From positions 14,786,001-14,850,000 of the forward strand of contig OU015653.1 in the NCBI GenBank assembly GCA_907165275.2: a DNA stretch of 64,000 bases. The letters run 5' to 3'. The translations under genes were made by a program, and so were the position numbers. This document shows positions 11,259 to 23,284 of this stretch, in pieces. The first letter of the stretch is position 1. Each line of letters opens with the position of its first letter. Source of the DNA: Zygaena filipendulae (taxonomy: Eukaryota; Arthropoda; Insecta; Lepidoptera; Zygaenidae). Below the pieces are notes generated by a model. That model saw only the letters and a program-made list of their open reading frames with translations, did no database searches and was not told where the DNA came from.

Positions 11259-14189
11259 ATGACCTCTGGCACTAATCTAATTAAGTTATCTGACATAACA
11301 AATGATTATTATTGTTTGAAAGGGAGTCCAAAGAAAAAGCATACTTCAAATGTTCATTGTATTAACCTGGTGCATCAAAATATATATTGTTTGACAGCAG
11401 GCAAGCAGCTGGAGCTGGAATTATTCATGAATTCGGAGAGTATTAGTATTATGTGTATTACAGAACACTGGTTAAGGGGGCATCAGCTCATGTTTAATTT
11501 CAGTAATCACAGGGTCGGTAGCTCATTCTGCAGAGTGAATGCAATACATGGGGGGTCGTTAATTTTTATAAATAGACACCTTAAATTTAAAGAAAGGAAG
11601 GATATTGTATCTCTCTCTGTAGAATGTGTAATTGAGCTTGCCTGTGTACAATTAGAGCAATTCATTGTTGTTTGTGTATATAGACCTCCTTCTGGCGATT
11701 ACACTTATTTTTCAGAAATTATGGATGTTGTTTTATGCAAGTTAAGTAATACTGGTAAGAAGTTATTTGTATGTGGAGATTTTAATATTAACATTCTAGA
11801 AAAAACATCCTTGTCTTGTAATATTCTAAATTTATTCAAATCTCACAATCTTTTAAACTTATTTATGGAGCCTACTAGGATATGCACTACTACGTCAACC
11901 TGTTTGGATAATATTTATAGTGATGTAGTTCCCAAACACAAGAATATTATTAACAAATTAGACTCTGACCACTCTGGTCAGTTAATAAATTTTGAAATAA
12001 TAAAAAACCATGAAACTAAAAGGAAAATTAATTATGTGCCGGTAACTACTGATCGCTTGGAGCGAATGCGGGTAGAACTGATTAATAACTTATCTTTTAC
12101 ACAGTCAAACTCAGATCCTAATTCCTTATATAATTCTTTCTTTCAAACGTTTCACCATCATTATAACTCAATATTTAGTTCCAAGGTGATCACAGTTACC
12201 AACAGTCCAGCCTTTAGCGAATGGGCAACAGTAGGAATACACAAAAGTAGGCAAGTGTTATATGGGTTATACTATGAAAGGCAGTTCAATCATAGTGAAG
12301 AGTTTAAAGAGTATGTAAAATCATATTCAAAAATTTTCAAATCAGTTTGCATGTTATGTAAGTCCCATTTCATTAGTTCAAAGATCAAAAATAGTAATGA
12401 TAAAATTAAAGCCACATGGAAAGTAATTAATGAAGAAACTGGTAAAGCTAAATTTGGTGACACTAACTTTAAGCTATGTGTTAATGGTAAAATCATTCAG
12501 TCAGATTTGGAAGTCGCGAATGAGTTTGAAAGCTTCTTCGCTAAAATACCCGTTTCTTTAACCAGCACTTTAGGCTCTTCCACCCCCGTTGCAGAGTCAC
12601 TTCTTAAGGAAAATGTTCCAGAATGTTCTAATGAATTCAGTTTTAGCCATGTAAGTGTATATGATATCTTCAAGGTGTTTAAGACAATAAATCTTAAAAA
12701 AACAGCTGATCTGTGGGGGATTTCTGTTACTATTATAAGTTCATTAATTGATATTATTGCACTAGATTTAGTTGATATATTTAATAAATGTATAGACTGT
12801 GGTGTGTTTCCTGACCAAATGAAATATAGTAAAATAACACCTTTGTTTAAAACAGGTAGTACAACAGACCCTACTAACTTTAGACCAATTTCAGTACTAC
12901 CCACATTTAGTAAAATATTTGAAAAGCTTATACTTAGCCAACTACTCGCATACTTTAATAAAAACGACTTGCTGCATCATAAACAGTTCGGTTTTACTCG
13001 TGGTCGCTCTACAACTGATGCAGGAATTAAATTAATTGAAAATATTTTTGAGGCCTGGGAGGAGTCACGTGATGCTTATGGAGTGTTTTGTGATTTATCC
13101 AAGGCCTTTGATTGTGTTGAGCATACAACTTTGGTCAGGAAACTACACTATTACGGAATACGAGGTGTAGCTTTGGATCTTCTTACTTCGTACTTGAGTG
13201 ATAGGATCCAAAGGGTTGATGTCAACGGAAAACGATCACATGGTTCTGCCGTGGTAATGGGAGTACCCCAAGGATCTATATTAGGACCATTCCTGTTCCT
13301 TGTTTATATAAATGACTTACCTTATCTAGTGAGGGATAACCATGAGATAGTATTGTTTGCAGATGATACATCTTTAGTGTTTAAGGTTAATAGACAGCAA
13401 TCGGCTGTAGACGATGTGAACAATGCTCTCTCTAAAATATTACACTGGTTTAATGCTAATAACTTATTACTAAACCGTGATAAAACCAAATGTATAAGAT
13501 TTGTGACCAAAAATGTTAAACAAGTAAAAACCAGATTACTGATTAATAATGAGGATTTGGAAATGGTCGATGAAACTGTCTTTCTAGGTATAACATTAGA
13601 TGCAAAATTACAATGGGGCCCACATATAAAAAAGTTATCAGGTAGATTAAGCTCGGCGGCTTATGCTGTTAAGAAAATCCGTCAACTTACTGATATTAAT
13701 ACCGCGCGTTTAGTTTATTTTAGTTATTTCCACAGCATTATGTCATACGGCATACTGCTGTGGGGTAGTGCCGCGGATATCGATTCTGTATTCGTGTTGC
13801 AGAAACGAGCCATTCGCGCAATCTATAAGTTGGGCCCTCGGGATTCACTGAGAACTAAATTCAGCGAGTTTAAAATAATGACTGTACATTCTCAGTATAT
13901 ATACGAGAATTTATTATATGTTCACAAAAATTTAGGCAACTTTAAGAAAAACAGTGATTTACATAATCTTAACTTAAGAAATAAAGATAAACTCGCTATG
14001 CCTAAGACTAGGCTCCATAAAATTTCTAAGTCATTTAAAGGACAATGTATACGCTTTTACAACAAACTCCCAAACGATGTAATTAATTTGTCAATTAATA
14101 AATTCAAGACGCTTATTAAACACAGATTATGCGATAAAGCATATTATAGTGTAGTAGACTATTTAAATGATACAGACGTTTGGGAATGA
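11259..14189 (+). CDS. LINE ORF2 protein: AP-type endonuclease and reverse transcriptase, 976 aa
   Basis: The protein nicks target DNA and copies the element's RNA there by target-primed reverse transcription. The N-terminal endonuclease has its motifs in order: HQNIY (~36), TEHWL (~68), YRPPSGDY (~140), GDFNIN (~172), a T-x-LDNI segment (~212) and SDHSG (~234). The reverse transcriptase follows: NFRPISVLP (~543), FGFTRGRS (~582), CDLSKAFD (~610), GVPQGSILGP (~668) and the catalytic FADD (~700), with the thumb after it. No RNase H domain follows. No stop or frameshift interrupts it and the catalytic residues are present, so activity is possible. The C-terminal FYNKLPNDV motif is usual in this group. 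Confidence 0.93.
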   Translation: MTSGTNLIKLSDITNDYYCLKGSPKKKHTSNVHCINLVHQNIYCLTAGKQLELELFMNSESISIMCITEHWLRGHQLMFNFSNHRVGSSFCRVNAIHGGSLIFINRHLKFKERKDIVSLSVECVIELACVQLEQFIVVCVYRPPSGDYTYFSEIMDVVLCKLSNTGKKLFVCGDFNINILEKTSLSCNILNLFKSHNLLNLFMEPTRICTTTSTCLDNIYSDVVPKHKNIINKLDSDHSGQLINFEIIKNHETKRKINYVPVTTDRLERMRVELINNLSFTQSNSDPNSLYNSFFQTFHHHYNSIFSSKVITVTNSPAFSEWATVGIHKSRQVLYGLYYERQFNHSEEFKEYVKSYSKIFKSVCMLCKSHFISSKIKNSNDKIKATWKVINEETGKAKFGDTNFKLCVNGKIIQSDLEVANEFESFFAKIPVSLTSTLGSSTPVAESLLKENVPECSNEFSFSHVSVYDIFKVFKTINLKKTADLWGISVTIISSLIDIIALDLVDIFNKCIDCGVFPDQMKYSKITPLFKTGSTTDPTNFRPISVLPTFSKIFEKLILSQLLAYFNKNDLLHHKQFGFTRGRSTTDAGIKLIENIFEAWEESRDAYGVFCDLSKAFDCVEHTTLVRKLHYYGIRGVALDLLTSYLSDRIQRVDVNGKRSHGSAVVMGVPQGSILGPFLFLVYINDLPYLVRDNHEIVLFADDTSLVFKVNRQQSAVDDVNNALSKILHWFNANNLLLNRDKTKCIRFVTKNVKQVKTRLLINNEDLEMVDETVFLGITLDAKLQWGPHIKKLSGRLSSAAYAVKKIRQLTDINTARLVYFSYFHSIMSYGILLWGSAADIDSVFVLQKRAIRAIYKLGPRDSLRTKFSEFKIMTVHSQYIYENLLYVHKNLGNFKKNSDLHNLNLRNKDKLAMPKTRLHKISKSFKGQCIRFYNKLPNDVINLSINKFKTLIKHRLCDKAYYSVVDYLNDTDVWE

Positions 14190-14380
14190 ATTGCTCTATC
14201 CAATTACAATTTCTTGTTCTCCTAGTTTATAAGTAAGATCATTTAAAGACAGCCCTGCTGAGTTTCTTGTCAGTTCTTCTCAGCAGAGGACGTATTCCGA
14301 ACTGACGGTAATTTATAGTTTTAAGAACCTGCTGACGATTACAAGTGATTGTAACCAATCCTAAGTAATAAAGAGCTTTT

Positions 14381-14400
14381 GAATTGAATTGAATTGAATT
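14381..14400 (+). repeat. (GAATT)4 tail of the LINE
   Basis: Four tandem GAATT units end the LINE just after AATAAAGAGC. The non-repetitive flank resumes at 14401. Confidence 0.85.
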
Positions 14401-16071
14401 ACTGAATTCCTTCAAAAACAAATAATTGAACATAGTCATAACGGATTCTGATGCAAATTTGATGTTGTTATCGAAGTAAAACTATATTTCCATCAAAATA
14501 AAACTGAGGTTTCAAATTTTTGTTTCGCCCGTACGAATAATAAATAACGAGAATCGTGAACAAATATAATTAAAACAACAACGATAATTAGTCGGCGTTG
14601 CGTCAGTGAGGCGCGTTCGTTTAACGCCGAGTGCGGCTATCGGCGGATCTGACCTTAGTGCGCCCGAGACGAAACTCTTTCGACAAAGACAAAAGGCTTG
14701 TGAAAGTCGGACCGCGTCGTGGAATACGAGTAGTCGTAACCAGATTAACAGCATCCACTCGTCTAATGGCTGACTAGTTAAGTAATGAGCGTTACAAAAA
14801 TAAACAACGCGCGCCCCCCTGCTCCGGGCGCCGTGCCCTGCGCCTGCAACGCGGTGACGTCAGCTCGCGGAAAAAATAGCAAATTGTTATTTTACAACCG
14901 AGTTTTTTCCGCTTCTCGTACCTACGTGCAAAGATAAAGCCAGTTTTTGCTGCGAGTGGTATAAGTAACATAGGTACCGCGATTTGTACATAGTTGAAAC
15001 CTACATCTGAGAAGCAACATTTTATTGTTGTGGGAAATCTAAGTTTTTGCTCTGTATGTTTCTAAATGGCTTTATAGAACATTCCGATGGAATTCTGACA
15101 TACGATCTGCATTGATCGAGTGGCTGCGATTATTGTTTCAAAGTGTGCTTATTAGACATTGGAGACTTTGTCCTACGATGGTTACGCTTACGTAGTTAGG
15201 GACGTTTCGTAATCGATATTAGTTTTTGGATGAGACTGATTTTTGGACATGCATAAAAGCCTACTCCGAGGATATCGATTCCTCTTCGAACTAGAGTGCT
15301 CGCGTCATTTGGTTCTAAAATATTAATTTCTAATAAGTTAGGTATAACAAAAACGCGTCTTCAATATAGCGCAGCTAATTAATACATTAGCTAACATAAT
15401 ACTTTGGACGCAAGTGTCGAGTCAAGAAAGGGGCCGTCGTTTTAGGTATTCGTATCACGCGCAGCGAGAGGAGCCATAGCGCACCGCCGCTCTACACTAT
15501 ACACTGGCGGGCGGGTCAATGACGCAACGAGCTGAGCGCGCGACCTGCCGCGACCCGCCGCGACCCGCCGCGACCCGCCGCGACCCGCCGCGACCCGCCG
15601 CGACCCGCCGCGACCCGCCGAGTGATCGGGGAAAGTGATACGTCACTAACTATTGCCCTACCGTTGCAAGTACAAATTAATGGCGAATAGATATCGATGC
15701 ACGCGACCACCGGAATCCGGACGTCCTATCCACGTAGGTAGGGGTTTACCCATGTAGGTTTCAGCTTGTATTGTCAGCTTACTTAGAATCAGTAATTTGT
15801 TCGAATTACCGGCCGAGTTAAGACGCCTTGTTCGATATTAAACAGAGTACTCCCGGTGGAACATACATCGCTTTGTGCGAACACAGCCAGGGCTACGAGT
15901 GTATCTACTAGGTACTATAGTCGTTACCCTGCCCGTGAGGTGGAGGGAAGTCTGATTAAAAAAAGACATGTAAGTACGTATACGTATTTGTACCTACACG
16001 GGCAGTCTGGTCTAAAAGCTTATGGGACCACAGGATGATTTTATATCATCGTATAATATAAATATTGTTGA
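14401..16071. other. No gene seen; GC-rich patches and a decamer array
   Basis: No supportable gene. GC-rich patches at 14590-14760 and 14810-14870 and a decamer repeat at 15541-15620 are the only structures. The frames here are short and without motifs. Confidence 0.55.
15541..15620. repeat. Tandem decamer (CGACCCGCCG) x8
   Basis: Eight head-to-tail units of CGACCCGCCG; the first has T for C at position 6. Near-identity of the units suggests recent expansion. On the minus strand it reads as an Arg/Gly/Ala-rich frame that is not a gene. Confidence 0.9.
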
Positions 16072-16472
16072 TGACCCGATTGACGCAGTAGGTCACCATG
16101 CTAATAACCGCTACTGAAGAGGTTCCAAGTTCGATTCCCGGTGGAGGTGGATTTTGTGTGATGAACACAGGTTTCCACTTTCCAGTCTAGGTGTGATTAT
16201 TAATCAATACTATGGTATGATTATTAATTTAAACTCTATGCACATTACGGTACAAAAAGTGGACTTAATGTCATAGTGGCATTCTCTGCCAGTCAACCTT
16301 CAGGTTGACTTAGCGGTGCATTTACGTGATAATTCCCGTTGGTGATTTGTTTACGTATATCATATATGTATCTAATGATATATGTATAATGGTATATGTA
16401 ATAATATGTAGTACCTATATAAGTCTAATAATTGTAATGATTTAAAGAATAAAGATTATTATTATTATTATA
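16072..16472 (+). mobile_element. tRNA-derived SINE with ATT tail
   Basis: The head has pol III promoter boxes: a box A-like TGACGCAGTAGG at 16081-16092 and box B GTTCGATTCC at 16129-16138. The body follows for about 310 bp (GGTTTCCACTTTCCAGTCTA) and the element ends AATAAAG with (ATT)n at about 16455-16470. It is not a functional tRNA gene because no cloverleaf with an acceptor stem is completed. A piece of the same family lies on the minus strand at 46192-46250. Confidence 0.65.
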
Positions 16473-16963
16473 TACTTAGCTTATGACTTAGTGTGAGATC
16501 AAGTGGATTTGTATGTTGTTTTAAAAAAAATATCCAAATCAGTCGCGAAGCATCGAAACAGTTGGTAGGACAAACGTTAAAAAAGCCACAAAAAAACAGT
16601 CAATAACTAGATCTGGGAATTTCCTTTTTTGGAGGTGTGTTAATAAAAATGATAAACCATGTTTTTGTGGCAATCTTATCCATGGTAATCATTTAAAAAT
16701 GTAAAGACAAGTCAGTTGTTGACCTATCGTGTAGGTACAACTCAAGAAGCGTCTCGAGTACAGTCAGCCGCAAAAATAAAAGCACAGACTTGAGGTGTAT
16801 TCGTATGGACTTTTGCAGTGTAGTATCGGTCAGACGATGACTTCACTGAGTGAGGGAAGAAGTCGATTGACTTTGAAAACGTTCACAATATTAGTGCTTT
16901 AGAACCCTGACATAGAAAAGCAAGTTTCCGGTGCGCACTACCTATGATCGTAAATCCATATTT

Positions 16964-17225
16964 ACTAATAGGTGTGTACCTATTATAAATGCGAAGCAAC
17001 TCTTATCTATCTGTATGTCCTAACTACTCAACTGCAAGCGGCTATATTGAAGGCTTGTTGTTGCCCCCGAGGCTCCAGCCGCGTGAATTTCGAGACTCCT
17101 TCGGAAGCTTCTTTCCGGGATAAAAAGTATCCTACATGATAAGATACTCGAAGATACTTTAGCGTCCTGTCATTACTGATACATGTAAAAACAAACAAAC
17201 CTATCCTGTTTATAATATTAGAACA
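16964..17225 (-). mobile_element. Decayed Helitron fragments
   Basis: Around 17060 the minus-oriented start of the family is visible (GCCGCGTGAATTTCGAGACTC, slightly diverged), and the opposite end TTTATAATATTAG lies near 17210. A plus-oriented start (CTATTATAAATGCGAAGC) lies just before it, so two copies may be joined. Confidence 0.4.
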
Positions 17226-17654
17226 GATGGGTCAGGGACGGAACCCTCCGGATGAACGCTGCTCTCGCTTGACCAGTGTTGCTTGTAGGTATGTGCTCGT
17301 ACGTGCTTGGGTTTAATCAAACGCCTTTATAAAACCAGCACTGGTAATTCTTGATGCGTCTTGCGAACTTACTCACTCAAAAATGCAAGATTTTATTGTC
17401 AGACTAATCGATGCCCGCGGCTCCGCCCGAGTGGTATTGGAAGTGAGCTGGCTTTACCGTCACGGCTTAGCACTCTATGCTTCGAGTTTCTCGTACTTCA
17501 TCTCTCTGTGAACCGATTGTGCTACTGATTGATGTAAACAATCTATATATCACAATAATTTGTACGATGAACCATGCATTATTTTCATTCATTAAAGACG
17601 ATATAGTTATATTATGTAGAATGTAGATAATATTATATTATACTCATTTACTTT

Positions 17655-17687
17655 ATGAATGAATAAATGAATAAATGAATAAATAAT
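17655..17687. repeat. (AATG/AATA) microsatellite
   Basis: Alternating ATGA/ATAA tetranucleotides repeat about eight times. Confidence 0.8.
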
Positions 17688-19135
17688 GTATACAATAGTA
17701 CAGTTTAAATAGTCTTTCAAAATATAAAATATTAAAATTTAGTATACCGGGCATCCGAACGAAGACTTATTTTAGGAGAACAACCACAGAGAACAGAACA
17801 GAACGGACTAGCGGATTATGAAGTGGTAGAACCAGCAGTACGTTTACTCTCCATTGAGGAAAAAAATGCTGATTAGATTCAAATAATTGTCTACATATCT
17901 AATATCCATGCCGATTGCTCTTGGCCTGGTTTACCGACTGTGTTAACACGCGGGTGGGTGGGTAACGCACGGCGCCCGGACATTGACTTTCATCGGCTTA
18001 TCGGCGAAATTTGCATATAAAAAAACGATCACTCGCTCTCTATCTAAAAATAATCAATACATTATCGACGAACAAACAAACTCATTTAAGAATCGTTATA
18101 CCGGTTTCTGATAAATGGAGCGTAATAATAGAAGATCAAAACTAAAGAACTTGCAGTGAATGCCTACTGTGTGCTAGCAAAGGTTGTATTTTGAATGATG
18201 TCTATAGATAATGTGCGTGTGTAAATGCAGGTTGTTTGTTGTTCCATCGAGGCCCGCGGACTGGTCGCCGCCACCGCTCCCCGGCTCGTTCAGCGGAGAG
18301 GATGACGCAACACGGCGGGATCCATCTACCAGCAAAAAACTGTTCTCAAACCAGTTCGTTCCAATGTAGCGATTTCTCATAGAAACCACAAATGTTTACT
18401 ACCAGTTTAATATAATTGATTTCCACTCGAAATTAACAAGCCCTCACTAAAATCATAAATATCGAACCTAAAAACTTGTAGGCTACAAAGCTTTTCTGAA
18501 AACACTAGACATTCAGAAAAGAAAAAAGTAGCGTGTTTAACGTAATTTATGTATGTATGTACAGAGCAATAAAATTGGCAAAAAATATTAACTTGACATG
18601 TTAAGGTGATTGTTGATTAGGATGTCGGTCACGCGCCGCGCCGCGTTGTTTGCACATTGCAAATAAGTTTACCAAAAATAAAGATATTCCCATCAGATAC
18701 CTGAGGACGTACCATTTGTACTGCGTTCACATCGGATCGTGGAGTTCTTTTTTTTGTCTCAGTCACCGATCATAATGTGGCCTAACATTTCGGTCGTGCG
18801 AAATTCTAACTGTTATTGCGATGTGGACTCGCCTCAACTCGTACTCGACCGGACAGTGAGCTCAGCCTTCAACACACAAAAGAAGCCTTTTAAAGCTGAC
18901 AGTTTGTTAGTCCGTGCCTCGCATGACGATGACGAGATGCAACATGGCTGCGCCGAGTACACACATCGTAACATCGTACCTGTCGGTGATGACACTATTA
19001 GAGCGTTATGTAAGTCATCGCACACATCATTACAGCTAGCCAGAGCTACAAGCAGAAGACATTCACAGCGATATATCAGTTTAGTTAAAACAGTCAGCAA
19101 CAGCTTAAATCAGTCCTTATTACGCTTATACCGTA

Positions 19136-19325
19136 CTAGCTGTTTTCCGCGGTTTCACCCGCGTTAATTTCTTAGTTCCGGGATAAAAAAGTGTCCTATG
19201 TCCTTCTCTGTACCCCTGACAACGTTTATGCAAAATTTCGTGATGATCTGTTAAACCGTTGAGGCGTGAAAGCGTAACAGACAGAGTTACTTTCGCATTT
19301 AATAATAATATAATAATAGTAGGGA
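19136..19325 (-). mobile_element. Non-autonomous Helitron (Lep1-like), 190 bp
   Basis: It starts A|CTAGCTGTTTTCCGCGGTTT and ends TAGTAGGGA|T, giving TC...CTAG on the minus strand in an A/T target. The landmarks CACCCGCGTTAATTTC and GTGATGATCTGTTAAACCG match the other copies. Confidence 0.75.
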
Positions 19326-19479
19326 TAATCCTTGTTTGGAGCATGGTGAATGTAGACATCTAGGCTAGACAAGTAAATAAAATTGAAGTGTCTGTTATTA
19401 ATTACAAAGTAACAGCTATTCAGTACATGCATTCGAAAGTACATACGGTACTAACATCAAAAAATCTATTTTTTAAATT

Positions 19480-19671
19480 TTTCTGTCTGTTTATCTGTCA
19501 ATCTGTCGGTCTGTTTGTTCCGGGTAAACTCCAAAATGGTTGAACTGATTTCAACGGGACTTTCACTGGCAGATAGCTGATATTATAAAGAGAAACATAG
19601 ACTACTTTTTATTCCGGAATTCCCGCGGGATGTCTAAAATTAACGCGGGTGAAACCGCGGGGAACAGCTAG
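19480..19671 (+). mobile_element. Non-autonomous Helitron, 5' end diverged
   Basis: The 3' end is canonical (GCGGGTGAAACCGCGGGGAA then CAGCTAG|T). The 5' part, with CTGTCTGTTTATCTGTCAAT, is recognisable but the TC start is unclear. Confidence 0.65.
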
Positions 19672-22035
19672 TGTTACATATAATGCTTTTCACTGAATTT
19701 GTAATAGGTATACGTATATCAACACCATTAGCAATACTTGCTATCGAGGTGATTGCCCTCTGACAGTCTGTAATTCACTGAACGATGATATTATTCAGGC
19801 ACGGCGTCTCATTGGACGAATGAAAGTCAGTGGGGGAGTCATAGTTACAATAAGACGGCAATACATATGTATGTATGACCTTATCTGCAGCATTTCCATA
19901 AAAAACAACATTCCACTCATGCTCGGGCCTCTCCGCTGAGTTGTGGCCGCAGCGTAATCTCCTTATCACCTTACGTTTCGCTTATCATAACCGCGAATGT
20001 ATCCTCGTTAACACGCAGCGAGCTGTACCATCCCGTGTGATGACGACTAACGAATCTTCTTTCAATTTTACTGCAATTTGATATAATTTCCGGGCTTTCA
20101 ACGTAAGAAGCTGTTTGCGGACGAGAATCGACGGCGGAGACTTGCCCGAGGCCGTAAACGATTCGATTCATGCACTAAATTGTGTGAGGGCCGTTACACC
20201 GAGTACGTATTTCTGTTCCGCAGATTCGATCCACTCGTAGTCGGTGAAAGTTTCGTAAAGATGATCTACTTCCTGACTCGGCGCCTTAATGATAACCGAC
20301 AACCGATCATCTACAGTAGGAACCGTTCACTATGATTTCAATTCTATTTTTAAATAACAAAATGTTCTGTTTTCCTACATGGCTATTAAGAAAGATATGA
20401 AATGGAAACACTTGGACTTTTCTATAATTTGTGGTAGGTACGCCCTATGCGACTAACGTCGGGCATACTCGTAGCTTAGTACTGGTGGTTTCTTGAGCTT
20501 AGCATAACGTTATTAGTCACGTTTATTTATAAACATAGCGGCGCTGGTGCCGGTGGAGCAATCAATAAGTTTAGGCGACTGCGACTGAGCGGCGAGCGGC
20601 GGAGTGCGCGCCGCGCCCGGCCCCGCCTGTGTCAAGATCAAGGCGACACGCGCTACATTCGGGGCGACGCGCCGCGCGCGCTGCTTCCGGCCGAGCCGCA
20701 AAACTTACATTAGGCTTGAGCGAGGGCCCTCACATATCTACTGCACGCGAAAATAAACACTCTTGTGTTTGTGGCTTTGTGACTTAATATCAATAGTCGT
20801 ATTTTTAACCAAAATATTTGAGATATCCATTTTTGTATATTGCATATGTTTGTTCATGCGTCACGATAAAACTACTACATGAGATTTTAAAAACTCTTAA
20901 AAAATTTAACGCCTGGCTTATAATTGGTCCAGTAAACTATAATATGAACAGTTCCATACTCGTGTATACAACACTGGCACCTCCTGTGGCACCACTTTAG
21001 GTTAGGTAGGCTATAAAGTACTTCAACCGGTGGCGCCCCACAGTACCCGGCAGCCTCTCCGTTGGTTGTTCCCCTCGGAGGGAGAGGGGCGGCGGGCGGC
21101 AGGGGGCAGGGGCGGCAAGGCTTCACTCGTAACTTTTAAATGCGATGAGCAGATTATTTAAGTCTCTCCGGATATTTCAATCCGCGTCGCGTCTTCTTTT
21201 CTTAAACTGTTTGAGTTTTAATTTGAAATTGGTCTTGAAGCTTTTCATTGGACAAAGAAAATTTACCTCGTATAGTTAGAATTGTAACATTTTGTACTAA
21301 CTTTTCGACAACAAGCTTCAAATCATGGTCAGTTATTGTTGGGTCAGGAACCAGAGAGTCCCCGCGCACACCTGTGTCATTAGACCGCATCGGTCCAAAA
21401 TTAAGAAACTCGATCACTAAATAATAATATTTAAGAAAACACAATTCTACTTGATCTTAGACTCATCCTACAAGCTTGTATCGAGTGGGAACCGAGCAAA
21501 CACACTCTAACTTTACATGGTACCTAGAACCTTAGACGAAAATGCAGGAATGTCGAAAATATCGGTTTAAACTAAATCAGTACACATAAATAGATTTTGC
21601 TAGGTCAATAAAAAAGCAGAAGCGTAACCAACAAAACCCGATTGTTTGATGGTCGAAGTGAATGCTGACATAATCGAGTATTCATAAGCAATATTTTAAT
21701 CAAAAACCGAGCTAATTGACAGCGTCAGTATATTATTATTTAAATTTAGTAAAAATTATAAGCAATAAATAAAACCACCGCACTGTTAATATTATTATTA
21801 GAAACATCGAACAGATGGCAACTGTACCTATTACAGGCGCGTGTGTCGAGAGGTGAGTTACTGACTCTTAACATTGAATGGCGTGCGCACTTCCCGTCCG
21901 CTCAACATTACGCCTCCTAACGAAACAAAACGAGTTTAAGGCTAAAAGCACGTAAAAATCAATAAATACCCAAACTTGATACGCACTCAGTTGTGCCGTT
22001 GTGTATTCACAATGAGCGAGGCAATCACTTGAGAT
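19672..22035. other. No gene seen
   Basis: No supportable gene. GC-rich patches lie at about 20540-20700 and 21040-21120 within otherwise AT-rich DNA. Short minus-strand frames (for example 21202-21444) have no recognisable domain. Confidence 0.5.
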
Positions 22036-22710
22036 TAGAGATGACGCGTACGTGGTCTCAACCGAACACGAACTTCGGTCAAAATTCGTCAAATTATGTT
22101 AATGCGCGTACTTGAATTATTTGTTGCGTACATCAAAAGCAACAGCTGATGATATCTGCTTGACATTTAAATGATACCTATATTTTGGTGCCTACAGACC
22201 GATGCCCATATGGCTGGTGAGCGACTTTTCTCAAAGGCTGGTAATAATCTATGCAAACAAAAACGTGATGACTCCTGCCAGAATTTGACCTTAGTAAATG
22301 TTAAATATCAATTCATTATCAAATTTCACTTAGTATGTACTAGTTAATAAAAAAAATCAAAATTTTAACATTATATATGGTGATAATTATTATTTCAATG
22401 TTTGGAAGTTTGGAAAACTCTGATAATGATAAAAAGAATGTTAATTTAAGTTCATATTACGATTTGACTTTATACAAATACTATATTATTGATAAATAAG
22501 TAACAAACCATAAATAAACGCCTGTGATTTTATTTCGCTAGGTTAGTTCTATTATTTTAGTTAAAACTGTTGGATTATTTAAATATTTATTTATTTTATG
22601 TTGTATGTAATGTTCAGCATTTGAACGGACTTCCGGCCGAATAGTTAAGTTTAGTTCAGCCACCGAAATTCGATTAAACTGCATGTGAAACGAATTTCGG
22701 CCCATCCCTA
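22036..22710 (+). mobile_element. Probable hAT-type DNA transposon remnant
   Basis: The left end TAGAGATGACGCG and the right end, whose reverse complement reads TAGGGATGGGCCGAAATTCG, resemble a pair of hAT inverted ends, and both subterminal regions carry CGAA-rich words. A transposase C-terminal scrap lies inside at 22201-22346. No convincing 8-bp target duplication was found, so the boundaries are tentative. Confidence 0.45.
22201..22346 (+). pseudogene. hAT transposase C-terminal (dimerisation) fragment
   Basis: The translated segment reads GERLFSKAGNNLCKQKRDD, close to the hAT family's conserved C-terminal dimerisation motif (ERVFS-K-AG followed by a KR-rich stretch and a Leu/Asn-rich helix). 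About 45 residues remain before a stop at 22344. The catalytic core is absent, so this is a decayed, internally deleted copy rather than a gene. Confidence 0.55.
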
Positions 22711-23284
22711 CATGAAAGCCTATCAAGTTTGGGTAGTATATTTTATAAATAGCGGTCCAAGTTTAGATCAAGCTTTCAATAATTAAAATTATGACTAGCT
22801 ATTTCTCGCAGTTTTGTCCGCGCAAATTTTGAAGTTCCCGTGGAAATTAATTTTTCTCTTTTAAACTTTTTCTTTAATATTGGTAAATATTGACTCTCCG
22901 TAACGGCCACCGTCCTACGTCGCCAGCAACGGGAAGCAACATAGTCTGTCAAAATATACCTACGTATAGTGTTGTATATCTTATCTGGCCTTTTAAACCC
23001 CACACAATGCATACAAAAGTTATTTGCACAAATAAAAATACGCCTTATGTTTCATTTGTTATTCTGAGTAGTAATCTTTAACTGTGTGAACAGCGGCCTT
23101 TATTAAATTTTATATTTGAAAAGTTTAGTTTTATAATTATTACTAATGAACACAAGGCTTTATGTTTGTATACAACCTTACTTAACAATAAAAATTATAT
23201 AATAAATTTAACATTTTTTTGTAAAATGATTATTATTGTAGGGTTGGATACCGGCCAAGTGTGTGTTAAACCACGCATAGTGAA
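22711..23284. other. No gene; Helitron scrap
   Basis: No supportable gene. Positions 22794-22870 begin ACTAGCTATTTCTCGCAG and look like the minus-oriented start of a diverged Helitron copy. Confidence 0.4.

Larger units (their letters stand above)
9099..14400 (+). mobile_element. CR1/Jockey-type LINE, apparently near full length
   Basis: A two-ORF non-LTR retrotransposon. Its 5' boundary is uncertain and placed after the A/T junction before a 22-T run at 9101-9122. About 440 bp of leader precede ORF1. The 3' untranslated region ends AATAAAGAGCTTTT followed by four GAATT units at 14381-14400, the short tandem tail typical of CR1-like elements. No target duplication is evident, as is usual for this group. 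Both frames are intact, so the insertion is probably young. Confidence 0.85.
16473..19135. other. No gene seen; decayed repeats
   Basis: No supportable gene. It includes a decayed Helitron region at 16964-17225 and a tetranucleotide repeat at 17655-17687. A 142-residue frame at 18739-19167 runs into the Helitron at 19136 and has no motif. Confidence 0.5.

Noticed and set aside
16072..16150. Possible tRNA gene
   Set aside because: It has A- and B-box promoter words but no complete cloverleaf, and continues into a SINE body with an ATT tail.
18739..19167. 142-codon plus-strand frame
   Set aside because: No domain, and its C-terminus runs into a Helitron; probably chance.
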